Positions 9,536-17,385 of a DNA stretch of 64,000 nt are shown piece after piece. Made by a program: the position numbers and the translations under genes. The stretch comes from Sphingobacterium sp. UBA2700 (GTDB lineage Bacteria > Bacteroidota > Bacteroidia > Sphingobacteriales > Sphingobacteriaceae): positions 137,331 through 201,330 of the forward strand of contig DELI01000027.1 in the NCBI GenBank assembly GCA_002354335.1, read 5' to 3'. The first letter of the stretch is position 1. Each line of letters begins with the position of its first letter. The notes beneath the pieces were generated by a model that did no database searches, was not told the origin of the DNA, and saw only the letters and a program-made list of their open reading frames with translations.

Positions 9536-10219
9536 TTACTGTTTTTTGAATTTTGCATATGAATCCAGTATATAAGCAGTCAAATCTTCTTTTCTCGCCT
9601 GTTTAATGAACGCAAAGGTAGGTCTATATTTATCTTTGAATAAAGCCAATTGATCATTTGGCATAGCGATAAGCGATAAGATCAGTTCATCGGTAAATGT
9701 TCGGTCAACGAGGCGCTGCTCTTGCTCAAGCTCGAGTATTTTGATACTATTTCTAGCGATGCGTGCTTCTTTTCCGAATAAGCGCGAAGGAGACACACGC
9801 AATCCGCCCCGATTTTGACTTGTTTCAACCGCTTTGCTATTGTTTTTTGCTTTTTCAATTTCGGTATTCAAGCGACTATCTGTCATACGGGTAACCGTCA
9901 CTTCATCAATACGGATGATACTTTTATCGCGCACCAGGTAAATTCTAGAGACGCCGTCTTGATAAATGAAGGCCGTATCTCTATCATAGCCCTTTGCCCT
10001 TAATACCAGGTAGTCATTCTTTTTTCCTTCGATGCTAAAGCTACCGTCGGAAGCGGTTGTCGTAGATTTGTTGTTGCTGATATTTTCAATCTGCACATCG
10101 CTCAAACGCTGACTGCTTTCTAGGTCGAAGACTAATCCTTTGATTTGTTGGGCGGATAGTAGGCCTACATTGCTGATGAGCAACAAGGCGATGATGTATA
10201 TTTTCTTAAGATTTTTCAT
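9536..10219 (-). CDS. Secreted protein with CarboxypepD-reg-like domain
   Basis: About 227 residues if started at the ATG at 10219, which gives a clean signal peptide (MKNLKKIYIIALLLISNVGLLSAQ) and lies 1 bp after the stop of the peptidase gene. A longer frame to 10282 would run into that gene. After the signal comes a carboxypeptidase-regulatory-like beta domain (residues 26-105: GLVFDLESSQRLSDVQI.., then a DGSFSIEGKKNDYLVLRAKGY strand), as found at the N-terminus of TonB-dependent proteins, then a charged helical tail. There is no barrel. It is encoded directly behind the M1 peptidase, so both are probably made from one transcript and act in the cell envelope. Exact role unknown. Confidence 0.75.
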   Translation of the reverse strand: MKNLKKIYIIALLLISNVGLLSAQQIKGLVFDLESSQRLSDVQIENISNNKSTTTASDGSFSIEGKKNDYLVLRAKGYDRDTAFIYQDGVSRIYLVRDKSIIRIDEVTVTRMTDSRLNTEIEKAKNNSKAVETSQNRGGLRVSPSRLFGKEARIARNSIKILELEQEQRLVDRTFTDELILSLIAMPNDQLALFKDKYRPTFAFIKQARKEDLTAYILDSYAKFKKQ

Positions 10220-10220
10220 T

Positions 10221-12182
10221 CTATTTTGATTTCCAGCTGTTGTTTTCAGGATTGCTATCTGGATAAACGCCATCCGGATCAATCTTTACTGAGCTCAGCT
10301 TCTCTGTAGTATTCAACAAAAATCGCCAAGATTGGTTTCTTTCCCAAATCTCCACCGGCAATTTCGTGCGCACTTTTTTACCACTCGCGGTTGTCGCTTC
10401 GATTACGACAGGCATGGCCATTTTTCCTAGATTACTGATGCTGATTATAGCTCCCTTTGTCGGATCTAAATCCGGGTAATGAACGTCTGTAATAGCTTGA
10501 TCTAATGCCCAATTGTTGAGAAACCAGCCTCTCCAGAACCACGCTAGGTTTTCGCCAGTTTCATTTTCTATGGTACGGAAGAAATCATCCGGCGTAGGGT
10601 GTTTGTATGCCCAGTATTCAATATATTTTTTGAATGCATTATCGAAACGCTCTGCTCCTAAAACCTCATCGCGAAGTATTCTAAGTGCGTAAGCAGGTTT
10701 ATAGTAGGCAAGAATACCAATGTTCCTTTCCTTCATGCCCTGCGGTGTGGTCATGACCGGTTCTAGTGCAGGATTCATTAAGACCTGCGTCATGGAATTT
10801 TTGGTTCCCATCGGGCGGTTGTATTCGCCTTTATTGAAAACTTCTGTTGAAAGGTCGTTGATAAAGGTATTAAATCCTTCATCCATCCATGCGTGCAGGC
10901 GTTCGTTAGAACCGACGATCATCGGGAACCAAATATGCCCGAATTCATGATCGGTAACTCCCCAAAGACTAGCCGCTTTTGCCCGGTTTCCACAGAATAC
11001 AATTGCGGGATACTCCATACCGCCGACATTGGATGCTATGTTGATAGCAACAGGATAGGGGTATTCCATCCATTTCTTTGAATAATATTCGATGGACGCT
11101 TTGGTATATTCTGTCGATCGCTCCCATGCATTGCCACCATTACTTTCTTTCGGATATGCTGAAAGCGCAAGCGACTTTTTGCCGCTCGGCAGATTGATTT
11201 TCGCACCGTCGATAATGAATGCTTTCGATGATGCCCAAGCGACATCACGAGCATTTTCCAGACGGTATTTCCAAGTCAAAGTTTTTTTCTGTGGACGGGA
11301 ATTAGCGTTGGTAACTTCGTTTTCAGAGCGAATGAGTACCGTTTTATCGCTATCTTTTGCTTTATTATAGCGCTCTAGTTGTTCTTTGGTCCAAACGTCC
11401 TGCGGATTTAGTAATTCGCCACCCATCAGCACGATATGATTTGCCGGCGCAGTAATTTCTACATTGAAATCGCCATACTCCATATAGAATTCGCCCGGTC
11501 CGGTGTAGGGCAGGCTGTTCCAACCCAATACATCATCGTAAACCGCTACCTTGGGATACCATTGTGCAATTGCATAAATATTGCCATTTGCGGTTGGTAA
11601 TATTCCAGTTCGATCAGCACCGTATTCCGGTACGATATACGAGAAGTCTAAACTGAACTCGGTCTTACCGCCATTAGCAGCAAGCGGAGTTGGGAGATCA
11701 ATGCGCATTCGCGTGTCATTAATGCTGTTTTTGAGTTCTTTGCCGCTTTGGTCTTTGATATTGCTTAAAGTGTAGCCGCCATTGAAGCTTGAGCCAGCAT
11801 CTCCGTATCGGCTGTTGCTCAATGGAACTGTAGCCTGTCCGATAGACTCTTGATTAAAGAGGTTTTGTTCGATCTGAAGCCAGATAAAACCCAGTTCGTC
11901 GGGACTGTTATTGGTATAGGAAATCTTGACCGTCCCTTTAACTTCATGGGTTTGATCGTTCAAGCTAACCTTAATATCATAGCTCGCTGCGTTCTGCCAG
12001 TATTGATGACCTGGTTTGCCGGAAGCCGAGCGATAAGGAGAGCCGTTGTTTTTGTAGAAAATAGGGTTGAAAGCCTCTTTATAATCATATTGACTTTCTT
12101 TTGATTGGGCAACACTATCCTGCTGACCGTAAAAACCGATCATGAGACCCACCAGCGCCCATCTAAAAATTGTTCTTTTCAT
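10221..12182 (-). CDS. M1 family zinc metallopeptidase, exported
   Basis: 653 residues with an N-terminal signal (ends near QQDSVAQ). The zinc-binding motif HEFGH sits at residues 412-416 and the third ligand Glu435 follows exactly 19 residues later (HExxH-x18-E, gluzincin type). Upstream NVGGMEYPA is the substrate-binding GxMEN-like loop in the GGMEYP form common in Bacteroidota M1 homologues. The N-terminal part forms the beta-saddle typical of M1 aminopeptidases. Function: removal of N-terminal residues from peptides in the periplasm or outside. The downstream partner starts 1 bp after the stop, and a Spx/ArsC-like gene is 8 bp upstream on the same strand, so all three may be cotranscribed. 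Confidence 0.92.
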   Translation of the reverse strand: MKRTIFRWALVGLMIGFYGQQDSVAQSKESQYDYKEAFNPIFYKNNGSPYRSASGKPGHQYWQNAASYDIKVSLNDQTHEVKGTVKISYTNNSPDELGFIWLQIEQNLFNQESIGQATVPLSNSRYGDAGSSFNGGYTLSNIKDQSGKELKNSINDTRMRIDLPTPLAANGGKTEFSLDFSYIVPEYGADRTGILPTANGNIYAIAQWYPKVAVYDDVLGWNSLPYTGPGEFYMEYGDFNVEITAPANHIVLMGGELLNPQDVWTKEQLERYNKAKDSDKTVLIRSENEVTNANSRPQKKTLTWKYRLENARDVAWASSKAFIIDGAKINLPSGKKSLALSAYPKESNGGNAWERSTEYTKASIEYYSKKWMEYPYPVAINIASNVGGMEYPAIVFCGNRAKAASLWGVTDHEFGHIWFPMIVGSNERLHAWMDEGFNTFINDLSTEVFNKGEYNRPMGTKNSMTQVLMNPALEPVMTTPQGMKERNIGILAYYKPAYALRILRDEVLGAERFDNAFKKYIEYWAYKHPTPDDFFRTIENETGENLAWFWRGWFLNNWALDQAITDVHYPDLDPTKGAIISISNLGKMAMPVVIEATTASGKKVRTKLPVEIWERNQSWRFLLNTTEKLSSVKIDPDGVYPDSNPENNSWKSK

Positions 12183-12190
12183 AGTTAAGT

Positions 12191-12535
12191 TTAAAGTTTT
12201 GCTTTGTATTCCTCTTCGTCAAAGCCCAGTAAAATGCCCTGTGGCGATTCAATCAAAGGACGCTTAATCATACTGTTGTTTGATAATAGTGCTTGATTCG
12301 CTGAATTCGCATCTTTTACTTTTGCTTGCTCCTCTGGACTGAGTTTTCTCCAGGTCGTTCCTTTTTTGTTCACTAAGGACTCCCAAGCTACTTCTTTTTC
12401 CCACTCTTCCAGTTTTTCAACAGTCGCCGGTTCTTTCTTATAGTCGTGAAAGACATAGTCCTTCTTATTTTCATTTAACCAGTCGAGAGCTTTCTTAACT
12501 GTGTTGCAATTCTTAATTCCGTATACCTGTAACAT
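12191..12535 (-). CDS. ArsC/Spx/YffB-like thioredoxin-fold protein
   Basis: 114 residues, the usual length of the ArsC/Spx superfamily. The N-terminus MLQVYGIKNCNTVKKALDWL matches the YffB-type signature G-I-x-N-C-x-T-V-x-K with a single redox Cys10. Downstream, KRPLIESPQG near residue 92 is the conserved K/RP-[LVI] turn of the family. Whether it reduces arsenate, acts on glutathione adducts or serves as a regulator is undecided; the lack of a C-x-x-C pair argues against the Spx redox-switch form. It is first in a minus-strand series with the M1 peptidase gene 8 bp downstream. Confidence 0.85.
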   Translation of the reverse strand: MLQVYGIKNCNTVKKALDWLNENKKDYVFHDYKKEPATVEKLEEWEKEVAWESLVNKKGTTWRKLSPEEQAKVKDANSANQALLSNNSMIKRPLIESPQGILLGFDEEEYKAKL

Positions 12536-12787
12536 GTTGTATTAATTTGGTAATAATAATCTAACAGGATAAAGATATTAAATACATCGTTAAGGGGGCG
12601 CAAAATAGTGTTAAATATGGCTATTAGTCTGACGTTGCATACCTAGGTAGGTTATATTAAAAAGATGGTGTTTTTCAATTATTTTATGGTAAGAAAAATG
12701 GTTTCTGTTGGTTTAAAGGGAATCTACTGGCTCTTATTCTGATAGTGTAATTTTTACACTATATTTTTTCGAATAATAAAAAAACGT

Positions 12788-12795
12788 TATCTTTA
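12788..12795 (+). promoter_or_regulatory. Candidate -7 element of the aldolase promoter
   Basis: TATCTTTA, one mismatch from TAnnTTTG, 35 bp upstream of the aldolase start. The rest of the 294-bp gap 12536-12829 is AT-rich and shows no gene. Confidence 0.4.
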
Positions 12796-12829
12796 AGCAT
12801 TCACAACAAATATTTAGAACGAATAAACT

Positions 12830-13909
12830 ATGAGCCTAAAAGATTTCAAAGGTGTTTTAACCGGCGATCAAGTACAGGAGTTATTTGAGATTGCTAAAAG
12901 AGAGAAATTTGCTTTACCAGCGGTCAATGTTATTGGTACGGATTCTATCAATGCCGTAATGGAAACAGCAAAAAAAGTTAATTCACCAGTAATTATACAG
13001 TTATCAAATGGTGGAGCGCAGTTTTATGCAGGTAAATCATTGAACAATGATGGATTGCAAGCTTGCATTTTAGGAGCGGTATCTGCTGCACAGCACGTAC
13101 ATTTATTAGCAGAACACTATGGTGTTGCCGTAATCTTGCATACAGATCACGCTGCTAAGAAGCTTTTGCCATGGATCGATGGTTTATTAGATGCCGGTGA
13201 AAAATTTTATGCCCAGCATGGTAAGCCTTTGTTCTCATCTCATATGTTAGATCTTTCTGAGGAACCAATCGAAGAGAATATTGAGATTTCTAAAAAATAT
13301 TTAGAGCGCATGAAACCACTAGGAATGACTGTGGAAATCGAGTTAGGTGTAACAGGTGGTGAAGAGGATGGCGTGGATAACTCCGATGTGGATAGCTCAA
13401 AATTATATACACAACCTGAAGAGGTTGCTTATGCATTTGAAGAATTAGGAAAAGTTTCTGATAAATTCACGGTTGCTGCGGCATTCGGAAATGTACATGG
13501 TGTTTATAAACCAGGGAATGTGAAATTACAGCCAGTTATCCTTCATAACTCACAAGAGTTTATTCGTGAGAAATTTAATTTAACAGCAGAGAAGCCAGTG
13601 AACTTCGTATTCCACGGCGGTTCAGGTTCATCACCTGAGGAAATTGCTGAGGCAATTTCTTACGGTGCGATCAAAATGAATATCGATACGGATATGCAAT
13701 GGGCATTCTGGGACGGCGTTCGTGCATACGAAGCGAAGAACCGTGATTACTTGCAAGGACAGATCGGTAACCCAGAGGGATCAGATGCTCCTAACAAGAA
13801 ATACTACGATCCTCGTGTTTGGTTAAGAAAAGGTGAAGAAGCATTCGTTACGCGTTTAACTCAAGCTTTCGAAGAGTTGAATGCAATTGATGTGAACAGC
13901 AAATTATAA
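12830..13909 (+). CDS. fbaA: Class II fructose-bisphosphate aldolase
   Basis: 359 residues, the same length as E. coli FbaA. It cleaves fructose 1,6-bisphosphate into glyceraldehyde 3-phosphate and dihydroxyacetone phosphate in glycolysis and works in reverse in gluconeogenesis. The zinc site motif HTDH lies at residues 104-107 (ILHTDHAAKKLLPWIDG). The second zinc/substrate region reads FGNVHGVYKPGNVKL, and the phosphate-binding segments VFHGGSGSSPEEI and MNIDTDMQWAFWDGVR are intact. It is cytosolic, single-gene, with its own terminator. The gluconeogenic genes pckA and fbp lie at the far end of the window. Confidence 0.97.
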   Translation: MSLKDFKGVLTGDQVQELFEIAKREKFALPAVNVIGTDSINAVMETAKKVNSPVIIQLSNGGAQFYAGKSLNNDGLQACILGAVSAAQHVHLLAEHYGVAVILHTDHAAKKLLPWIDGLLDAGEKFYAQHGKPLFSSHMLDLSEEPIEENIEISKKYLERMKPLGMTVEIELGVTGGEEDGVDNSDVDSSKLYTQPEEVAYAFEELGKVSDKFTVAAAFGNVHGVYKPGNVKLQPVILHNSQEFIREKFNLTAEKPVNFVFHGGSGSSPEEIAEAISYGAIKMNIDTDMQWAFWDGVRAYEAKNRDYLQGQIGNPEGSDAPNKKYYDPRVWLRKGEEAFVTRLTQAFEELNAIDVNSKL

Positions 13910-13927
13910 TTTTAATATAATCTATGG

Positions 13928-13957
13928 AAAGGGCGAAGTCATCACTTCGCCCTTTTT
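13928..13957 (+). terminator. Rho-independent terminator after aldolase
   Basis: Perfect 12-bp stem AAAGGGCGAAGT / ACTTCGCCCTTT with a CATC loop, followed by T residues, 18 bp after the stop codon. Confidence 0.9.
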
Positions 13958-14055
13958 CATTTTCGTGTCAAATGAGCGAATTCAGTAATTATATTGCGTT
14001 AAATCACATTTTATTCGGAAAATAATTCCTAATATTACCAATAAGGGAAGAGGAA

Positions 14056-14937
14056 ATGTATAAAGAAAGTTTTATATCATATCTTAGATTTGAAAAGCAT
14101 TATTCGGTGCATACCTTGACCGCCTATGAGAAGGAAATAGATCAATTTCTAGCTTTCGCGGATCAAGAGTCTTATACCTTTGACGCTATCGATTTCAAAT
14201 TTCTCCGTTATTATTTTTCAACACTAAGAGAGTCCAAGAAGGAAGCTCGATCAATCAACCGTTCCATCTCGGCATTGAAGTCGTATTATAAATATATGCT
14301 TCGCGAAGGTTTAGTAGACCGAAACCCAATGTCTTTAATTAAAGCATTGAAAGTGCCGCAGAAACTACCAACTGTCGTGGAGAAAGAGAAAATGGTTAGC
14401 TTGTTGGACCAAATGGACGCTGAGGTGAGCAGTTTCGAAGATTTGCGCGATTTTATTGTGTTAGAGCTGCTTTTTGGCACCGGCATCCGTGTCTCGGAAT
14501 TAGTAACGATCAAAGATATCGATGTTGATTTTTATAATAAAAAAATACTTATATTCGGAAAAAGGAGCAAAGAGCGTTTTGCACCTATCAACAACACTTT
14601 ACTAGAAGAACTAAAAAGGTACATGTTGGAAAAAAAACAACAGAACTTTCAAAACATTATACCAGAATTAGTCGTTACCAAAGAAGGAAAGCCTGCGTAT
14701 CGGGAGCTCATTTACAGAATTGTTAAAAGGTATCTCAGTATGATCACTTCACAGAAGAAAAGAAGTCCTCATGTGCTGCGACATACCTTTGCAACAGCGC
14801 TCTTAGATAATGGGGCAGATTTGAATGCAATTAAAGAGTTATTAGGTCACGCTGGGTTGTCGGCGACACAAATATATACCCATAACTCAGCTGAACGTTT
14901 GAAATCAATTTATAAACAAGCCCATCCAAAGGCTTAA
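14056..14937 (+). CDS. xerC: XerC/XerD-type tyrosine recombinase
   Basis: 293 residues, the normal length for Xer recombinases, with an N-terminal SAM-like DNA-binding domain (residues 5-85) and a C-terminal catalytic domain. The catalytic set is complete: Arg145 in GTGIRVSEL, His239 and Arg242 in PHVLRHTFATALL, His265 in LLGHAGLSATQ and nucleophile Tyr274 in IYTH. Xer enzymes resolve chromosome dimers at dif. In many Bacteroidota this gene precedes the hibernation factor, as it does here 13 bp downstream, which favours the housekeeping xerC-like copy over a mobile-element integrase. C versus D cannot be decided from the sequence alone. Confidence 0.9.
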   Translation: MYKESFISYLRFEKHYSVHTLTAYEKEIDQFLAFADQESYTFDAIDFKFLRYYFSTLRESKKEARSINRSISALKSYYKYMLREGLVDRNPMSLIKALKVPQKLPTVVEKEKMVSLLDQMDAEVSSFEDLRDFIVLELLFGTGIRVSELVTIKDIDVDFYNKKILIFGKRSKERFAPINNTLLEELKRYMLEKKQQNFQNIIPELVVTKEGKPAYRELIYRIVKRYLSMITSQKKRSPHVLRHTFATALLDNGADLNAIKELLGHAGLSATQIYTHNSAERLKSIYKQAHPKA

Positions 14938-14950
14938 AAAAGGAGGAAAA

Positions 14951-15292
14951 ATGAACATTACAGTGCAATCTATTAAATTTAATGCAGACCAAAAGTTAAT
15001 TGAGTTCATTAAGAAGAGATCAGAGAAGTTAAATCAGTTTTTGGACAACATCATTGAGGGCGCATGCTATTTGCGTTTAGAGAATGTTGATGACGAAGCA
15101 AACAAGGTAGTGGAACTAAAGTTCAATGTTCCGGGTAACCAGTTGTTCGCTAAAGCACAAGCAAAGACTTTCGAGGAAGCTACAGATATCGCTATCGAAT
15201 CGATCCGACGACAGATTAATAAGCACAAAACAAAGACCCGAACAAACTTAAGTAACCACAAAGAAATATTAAATCAAGAAGAAGAATTCTAA
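14951..15292 (+). CDS. hpf: Ribosome hibernation-promoting factor (HPF/RaiA), short form
   Basis: 113 residues. The fold signature is visible: MNITVQSIKFNADQKLIEFIKKRSEKL at the start (beta strand then helix), a middle strand block (VVELKFNVPGNQLFAKAQ), and the second helix with AIESIRRQINKHKTKT. It lacks the extra C-terminal dimerisation domain of long HPF, so it is the short type that binds the 30S decoding region and inactivates ribosomes in stationary phase. It lies 13 bp behind the recombinase gene behind a purine-rich AGGAGG-like stretch (aaaaaggagg), one of the few Shine-Dalgarno-like sequences in the window. Confidence 0.9.
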   Translation: MNITVQSIKFNADQKLIEFIKKRSEKLNQFLDNIIEGACYLRLENVDDEANKVVELKFNVPGNQLFAKAQAKTFEEATDIAIESIRRQINKHKTKTRTNLSNHKEILNQEEEF

Positions 15293-15311
15293 GGAATACA
15301 TACTCTAAGAG

Positions 15312-15343
15312 AAAGGCTGTCTATCAACTAGGCAGCCTTTTTT
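15312..15343 (+). terminator. Terminator after hpf
   Basis: Stem AAAGGCTG / CAGCCTTT, extended by partly wobble pairs into the loop, then TTT; 19 bp after the hpf stop. It closes the recombinase-hpf unit before any tRNA or tuf gene. Confidence 0.8.
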
Positions 15344-15598
15344 GCTGAGCGGCTGTCTGACTAGAGTCCTTCAAATATTTTCATCGTTATGCGTTTTGCG
15401 TCGGAAATATGAAAGTTTGTGTGACTAGCATTTTCGTGAAAATAGAAATGTGTTCCTTCATGCTGATCGTATTTTTCTTGTATGTACGTGACAAATACTT
15501 GATTGGTAGTTTTGTAGTTAATTATCTATATAAATAGGTAATTAATAGTTTTATCCCCAAGGAATTCTTGCTAACTTGAGGTTAATAAAACGAACAAC
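15344..15598. other. Intergenic gap downstream of hpf
   Basis: Only AT-rich sequence is seen here; no tRNA, hairpin or open frame with family features. The promoter for the gene at 15599 is probably within it, but no clear TAnnTTTG was found. Confidence 0.5.
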
Positions 15599-16108
15599 AT
15601 GCCCCTAAATAAATTACAAAAACTGGAATCGCTGGTTAAAAGCGTCGATGGGAGGAGCCTTATGGACGACAACAAGCTAGTGATGTGGTTAAACGAACAT
15701 TCCGCTGTCGACGAAATAATTTTTAAGATTGAAGAATTATTAGAGATGTGCTGTCTTGAAAAGGAAACTTTAGAAGACAATGGAATACGTCTTATCTACA
15801 ATCAAAAACCAATACAGCTGGCTAACTCCAATGGAGAAATAGACTTAGATAAATTACTTGCTGCTATAAATGAACTCATGCATCCGGATTTTGAAATTCG
15901 ATTCTGGAAAGGGTCGTATGGAATGAAAGATTTGGCTTTTATTCCCTTGGCAAAGGAATTATGGGACGCATTGGAGGAGCACCTGAGTACTTCTTTAGTA
16001 AACGAGGAATTCCGAAAAGTGGAATTTGGCACTAAATTATTTTACCTCGATGCTGTGAGTACACAGAAATATTTAGATGAATATCTTAAGTTCAAATCCT
16101 TATTTTAG
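15599..16108 (+). CDS. Hypothetical cytosolic protein
   Basis: 169 residues, not recognised. There is no signal peptide or membrane segment. It is mostly helical by composition, with an acidic N-terminal half (DEIIFKIEELLEMCCLEKETLEDNG, residues 38-62) and a middle segment HPDFEIRFWKGSYGMKDLAFIPLAKELWDALEEHL that looks like a packed alpha/beta unit. The ATG at 15599 is the first start of a frame whose coding character is good. A second unknown follows 71 bp downstream and then ferritin, all on the same strand, but each gap is large enough for separate promoters. Confidence 0.6.
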   Translation: MPLNKLQKLESLVKSVDGRSLMDDNKLVMWLNEHSAVDEIIFKIEELLEMCCLEKETLEDNGIRLIYNQKPIQLANSNGEIDLDKLLAAINELMHPDFEIRFWKGSYGMKDLAFIPLAKELWDALEEHLSTSLVNEEFRKVEFGTKLFYLDAVSTQKYLDEYLKFKSLF

Positions 16109-16179
16109 GCTTATTAAACTTTTCTTATGTTTATTTATTTGGATTAATTCTTAATATTATTTAGATTTGTTCCAGACTA

Positions 16180-16551
16180 ATGAAAAACATGATTTGTCCT
16201 TTAGCAAACGTTGAAGAAGTATTTATATCCGATTACGCTGCGGTCTACCAATGTAGTCGCCAAAATTGTTATTGGTTAGAATTTCAAGGTGCCACTACGG
16301 CATTCAATGTCAGAGATTTTTTCGCTTTTAAAAAGAAGATTGATAGCATCGATCTTGAAGCGATGCTCACCGATTCATCTCGTAACGGTGACTTTGAGAT
16401 CATCATGCCTTTCCGTACAGAGCGTTGTTTTATCCTATCGATAGAAGAGATTCTCCAGCTTCGTGAAGTCCTATCCGGAGCGAAGTTTATGATCGAACTT
16501 AATGGAGTGATTCATAGTTGTCTACACTCCAGGTCGCTACTTACATTCTAA
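16180..16551 (+). CDS. Small conserved protein, DUF6686-like
   Basis: 123 residues that remind me of the small Bacteroidota DUF6686 family, based on the pattern C-x(n)-CYWLEFQGATTAFNVRDF followed by EIIMPFRTERCFILS. The N-terminal Cys residues (Cys5, Cys25, Cys30) could hold a metal, but spacing does not match a known zinc motif. No membrane segment or signal is present. It sits upstream of the ferritin gene, whose own promoter lies between them, so a joint role in metal handling is only a guess. Function unknown. Confidence 0.55.
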   Translation: MKNMICPLANVEEVFISDYAAVYQCSRQNCYWLEFQGATTAFNVRDFFAFKKKIDSIDLEAMLTDSSRNGDFEIIMPFRTERCFILSIEEILQLREVLSGAKFMIELNGVIHSCLHSRSLLTF

Positions 16552-16651
16552 GCTGTAATTATACTAGTTCTAAATAAGTTAGCTATGTTATTAGCTAATT
16601 TAGACTGAATTTGTATTGCAGAAAAAACGAACATTTTTTATCGTAACACGT

Positions 16652-16659
16652 TATCTTTG
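16652..16659 (+). promoter_or_regulatory. Ferritin promoter -7 element
   Basis: Exact TAnnTTTG match (TATCTTTG), 57 bp before the ferritin ATG. A T-rich block lies about 13-20 bp upstream where the -33 element is expected. Confidence 0.6.
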
Positions 16660-16716
16660 TAGTGTAGGATTTGAAACTCATTCAATCCACGCTGGACATT
16701 TTTATATATAATTGTT

Positions 16717-17244
16717 ATGAAAGATTTATTGAAATTAAAAACATCCATCTCTGAGGAGATTGAAAACATATTAAATGCACAAGTTAAAGTTGAAGCACAC
16801 TCATCATCATTGTACTTAGCCATGTCAGCATGGAGTGACGATCAAGGATTAGATAACGCAGCTGCATTCTTCGCAAAGCAATCTGACGAGGAGCGTGCTC
16901 ACATGTTAAAGATCTTTAACTATATCTCAGCAAGAGGTGGTCGTGCAATCTCTCCAGAAGTTACTAACGTACCGGTAGACTTTGAATCATTCAGAGGTGT
17001 ATTTGAACAAACATTAGAGCAAGAGATGTTTGTGACGGAGCAATTTAACAAAATTGCTGATAAGTGTATGAAAGCTAAAGACTTCGTAACTTTCAACTTT
17101 ATTCAATGGTTCCTAGAGGAACAGGTTGAAGAAGAGTATGTTGCACGTCGTATTCTTGAATTATTCGATGTGATCGGAGAAGAAGGAACAGGAAGATGGG
17201 AAATTGATCGCCATCTAGTGAAAGTAACATTCGACGGTGAATAA
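16717..17244 (+). CDS. Ferritin (bacterial non-haem)
   Basis: 175 residues, typical for FtnA-type ferritin. It forms a 24-subunit shell that oxidises Fe(II) and stores iron. The four-helix bundle and ferroxidase residues are visible: the helix A region KVEAHSSSLYLAMSAW, the ExxH pair in SDEERAHMLKIFNYISARGG, and EQEMFVTEQFNKIADK plus QWFLEEQVEEEY for the second half. The protein is cytosolic. It has its own promoter and a strong terminator, so it is monocistronic. No Fur-box-like palindrome was identified with confidence. Confidence 0.94.
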   Translation: MKDLLKLKTSISEEIENILNAQVKVEAHSSSLYLAMSAWSDDQGLDNAAAFFAKQSDEERAHMLKIFNYISARGGRAISPEVTNVPVDFESFRGVFEQTLEQEMFVTEQFNKIADKCMKAKDFVTFNFIQWFLEEQVEEEYVARRILELFDVIGEEGTGRWEIDRHLVKVTFDGE

Positions 17245-17259
17245 GTTAAAAAATTGAGA

Positions 17260-17295
17260 AAAGGGGCTAAAATTGTATTTTTAGCCCCTTTTTTT
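17260..17295 (+). terminator. Rho-independent terminator after ferritin
   Basis: Stem AAAGGGGCTAAAA / TTTTAGCCCCTTT with a short loop and a long T run. Confidence 0.9.
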
Positions 17296-17385
17296 ATACA
17301 AAAATTTTAAGTTCCTACGTTTTAATGTTAAATTTCATTTATTGTGAATTAGTAGATTTAAATTACTCTATAGGAACTATCTTAG

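Noticed and set aside
14056..14937. Recombinase as integrase of a mobile element
   Set aside because: Length, motif spacing and the hpf neighbour fit the housekeeping Xer enzyme, and it lies 27 kb from the island.
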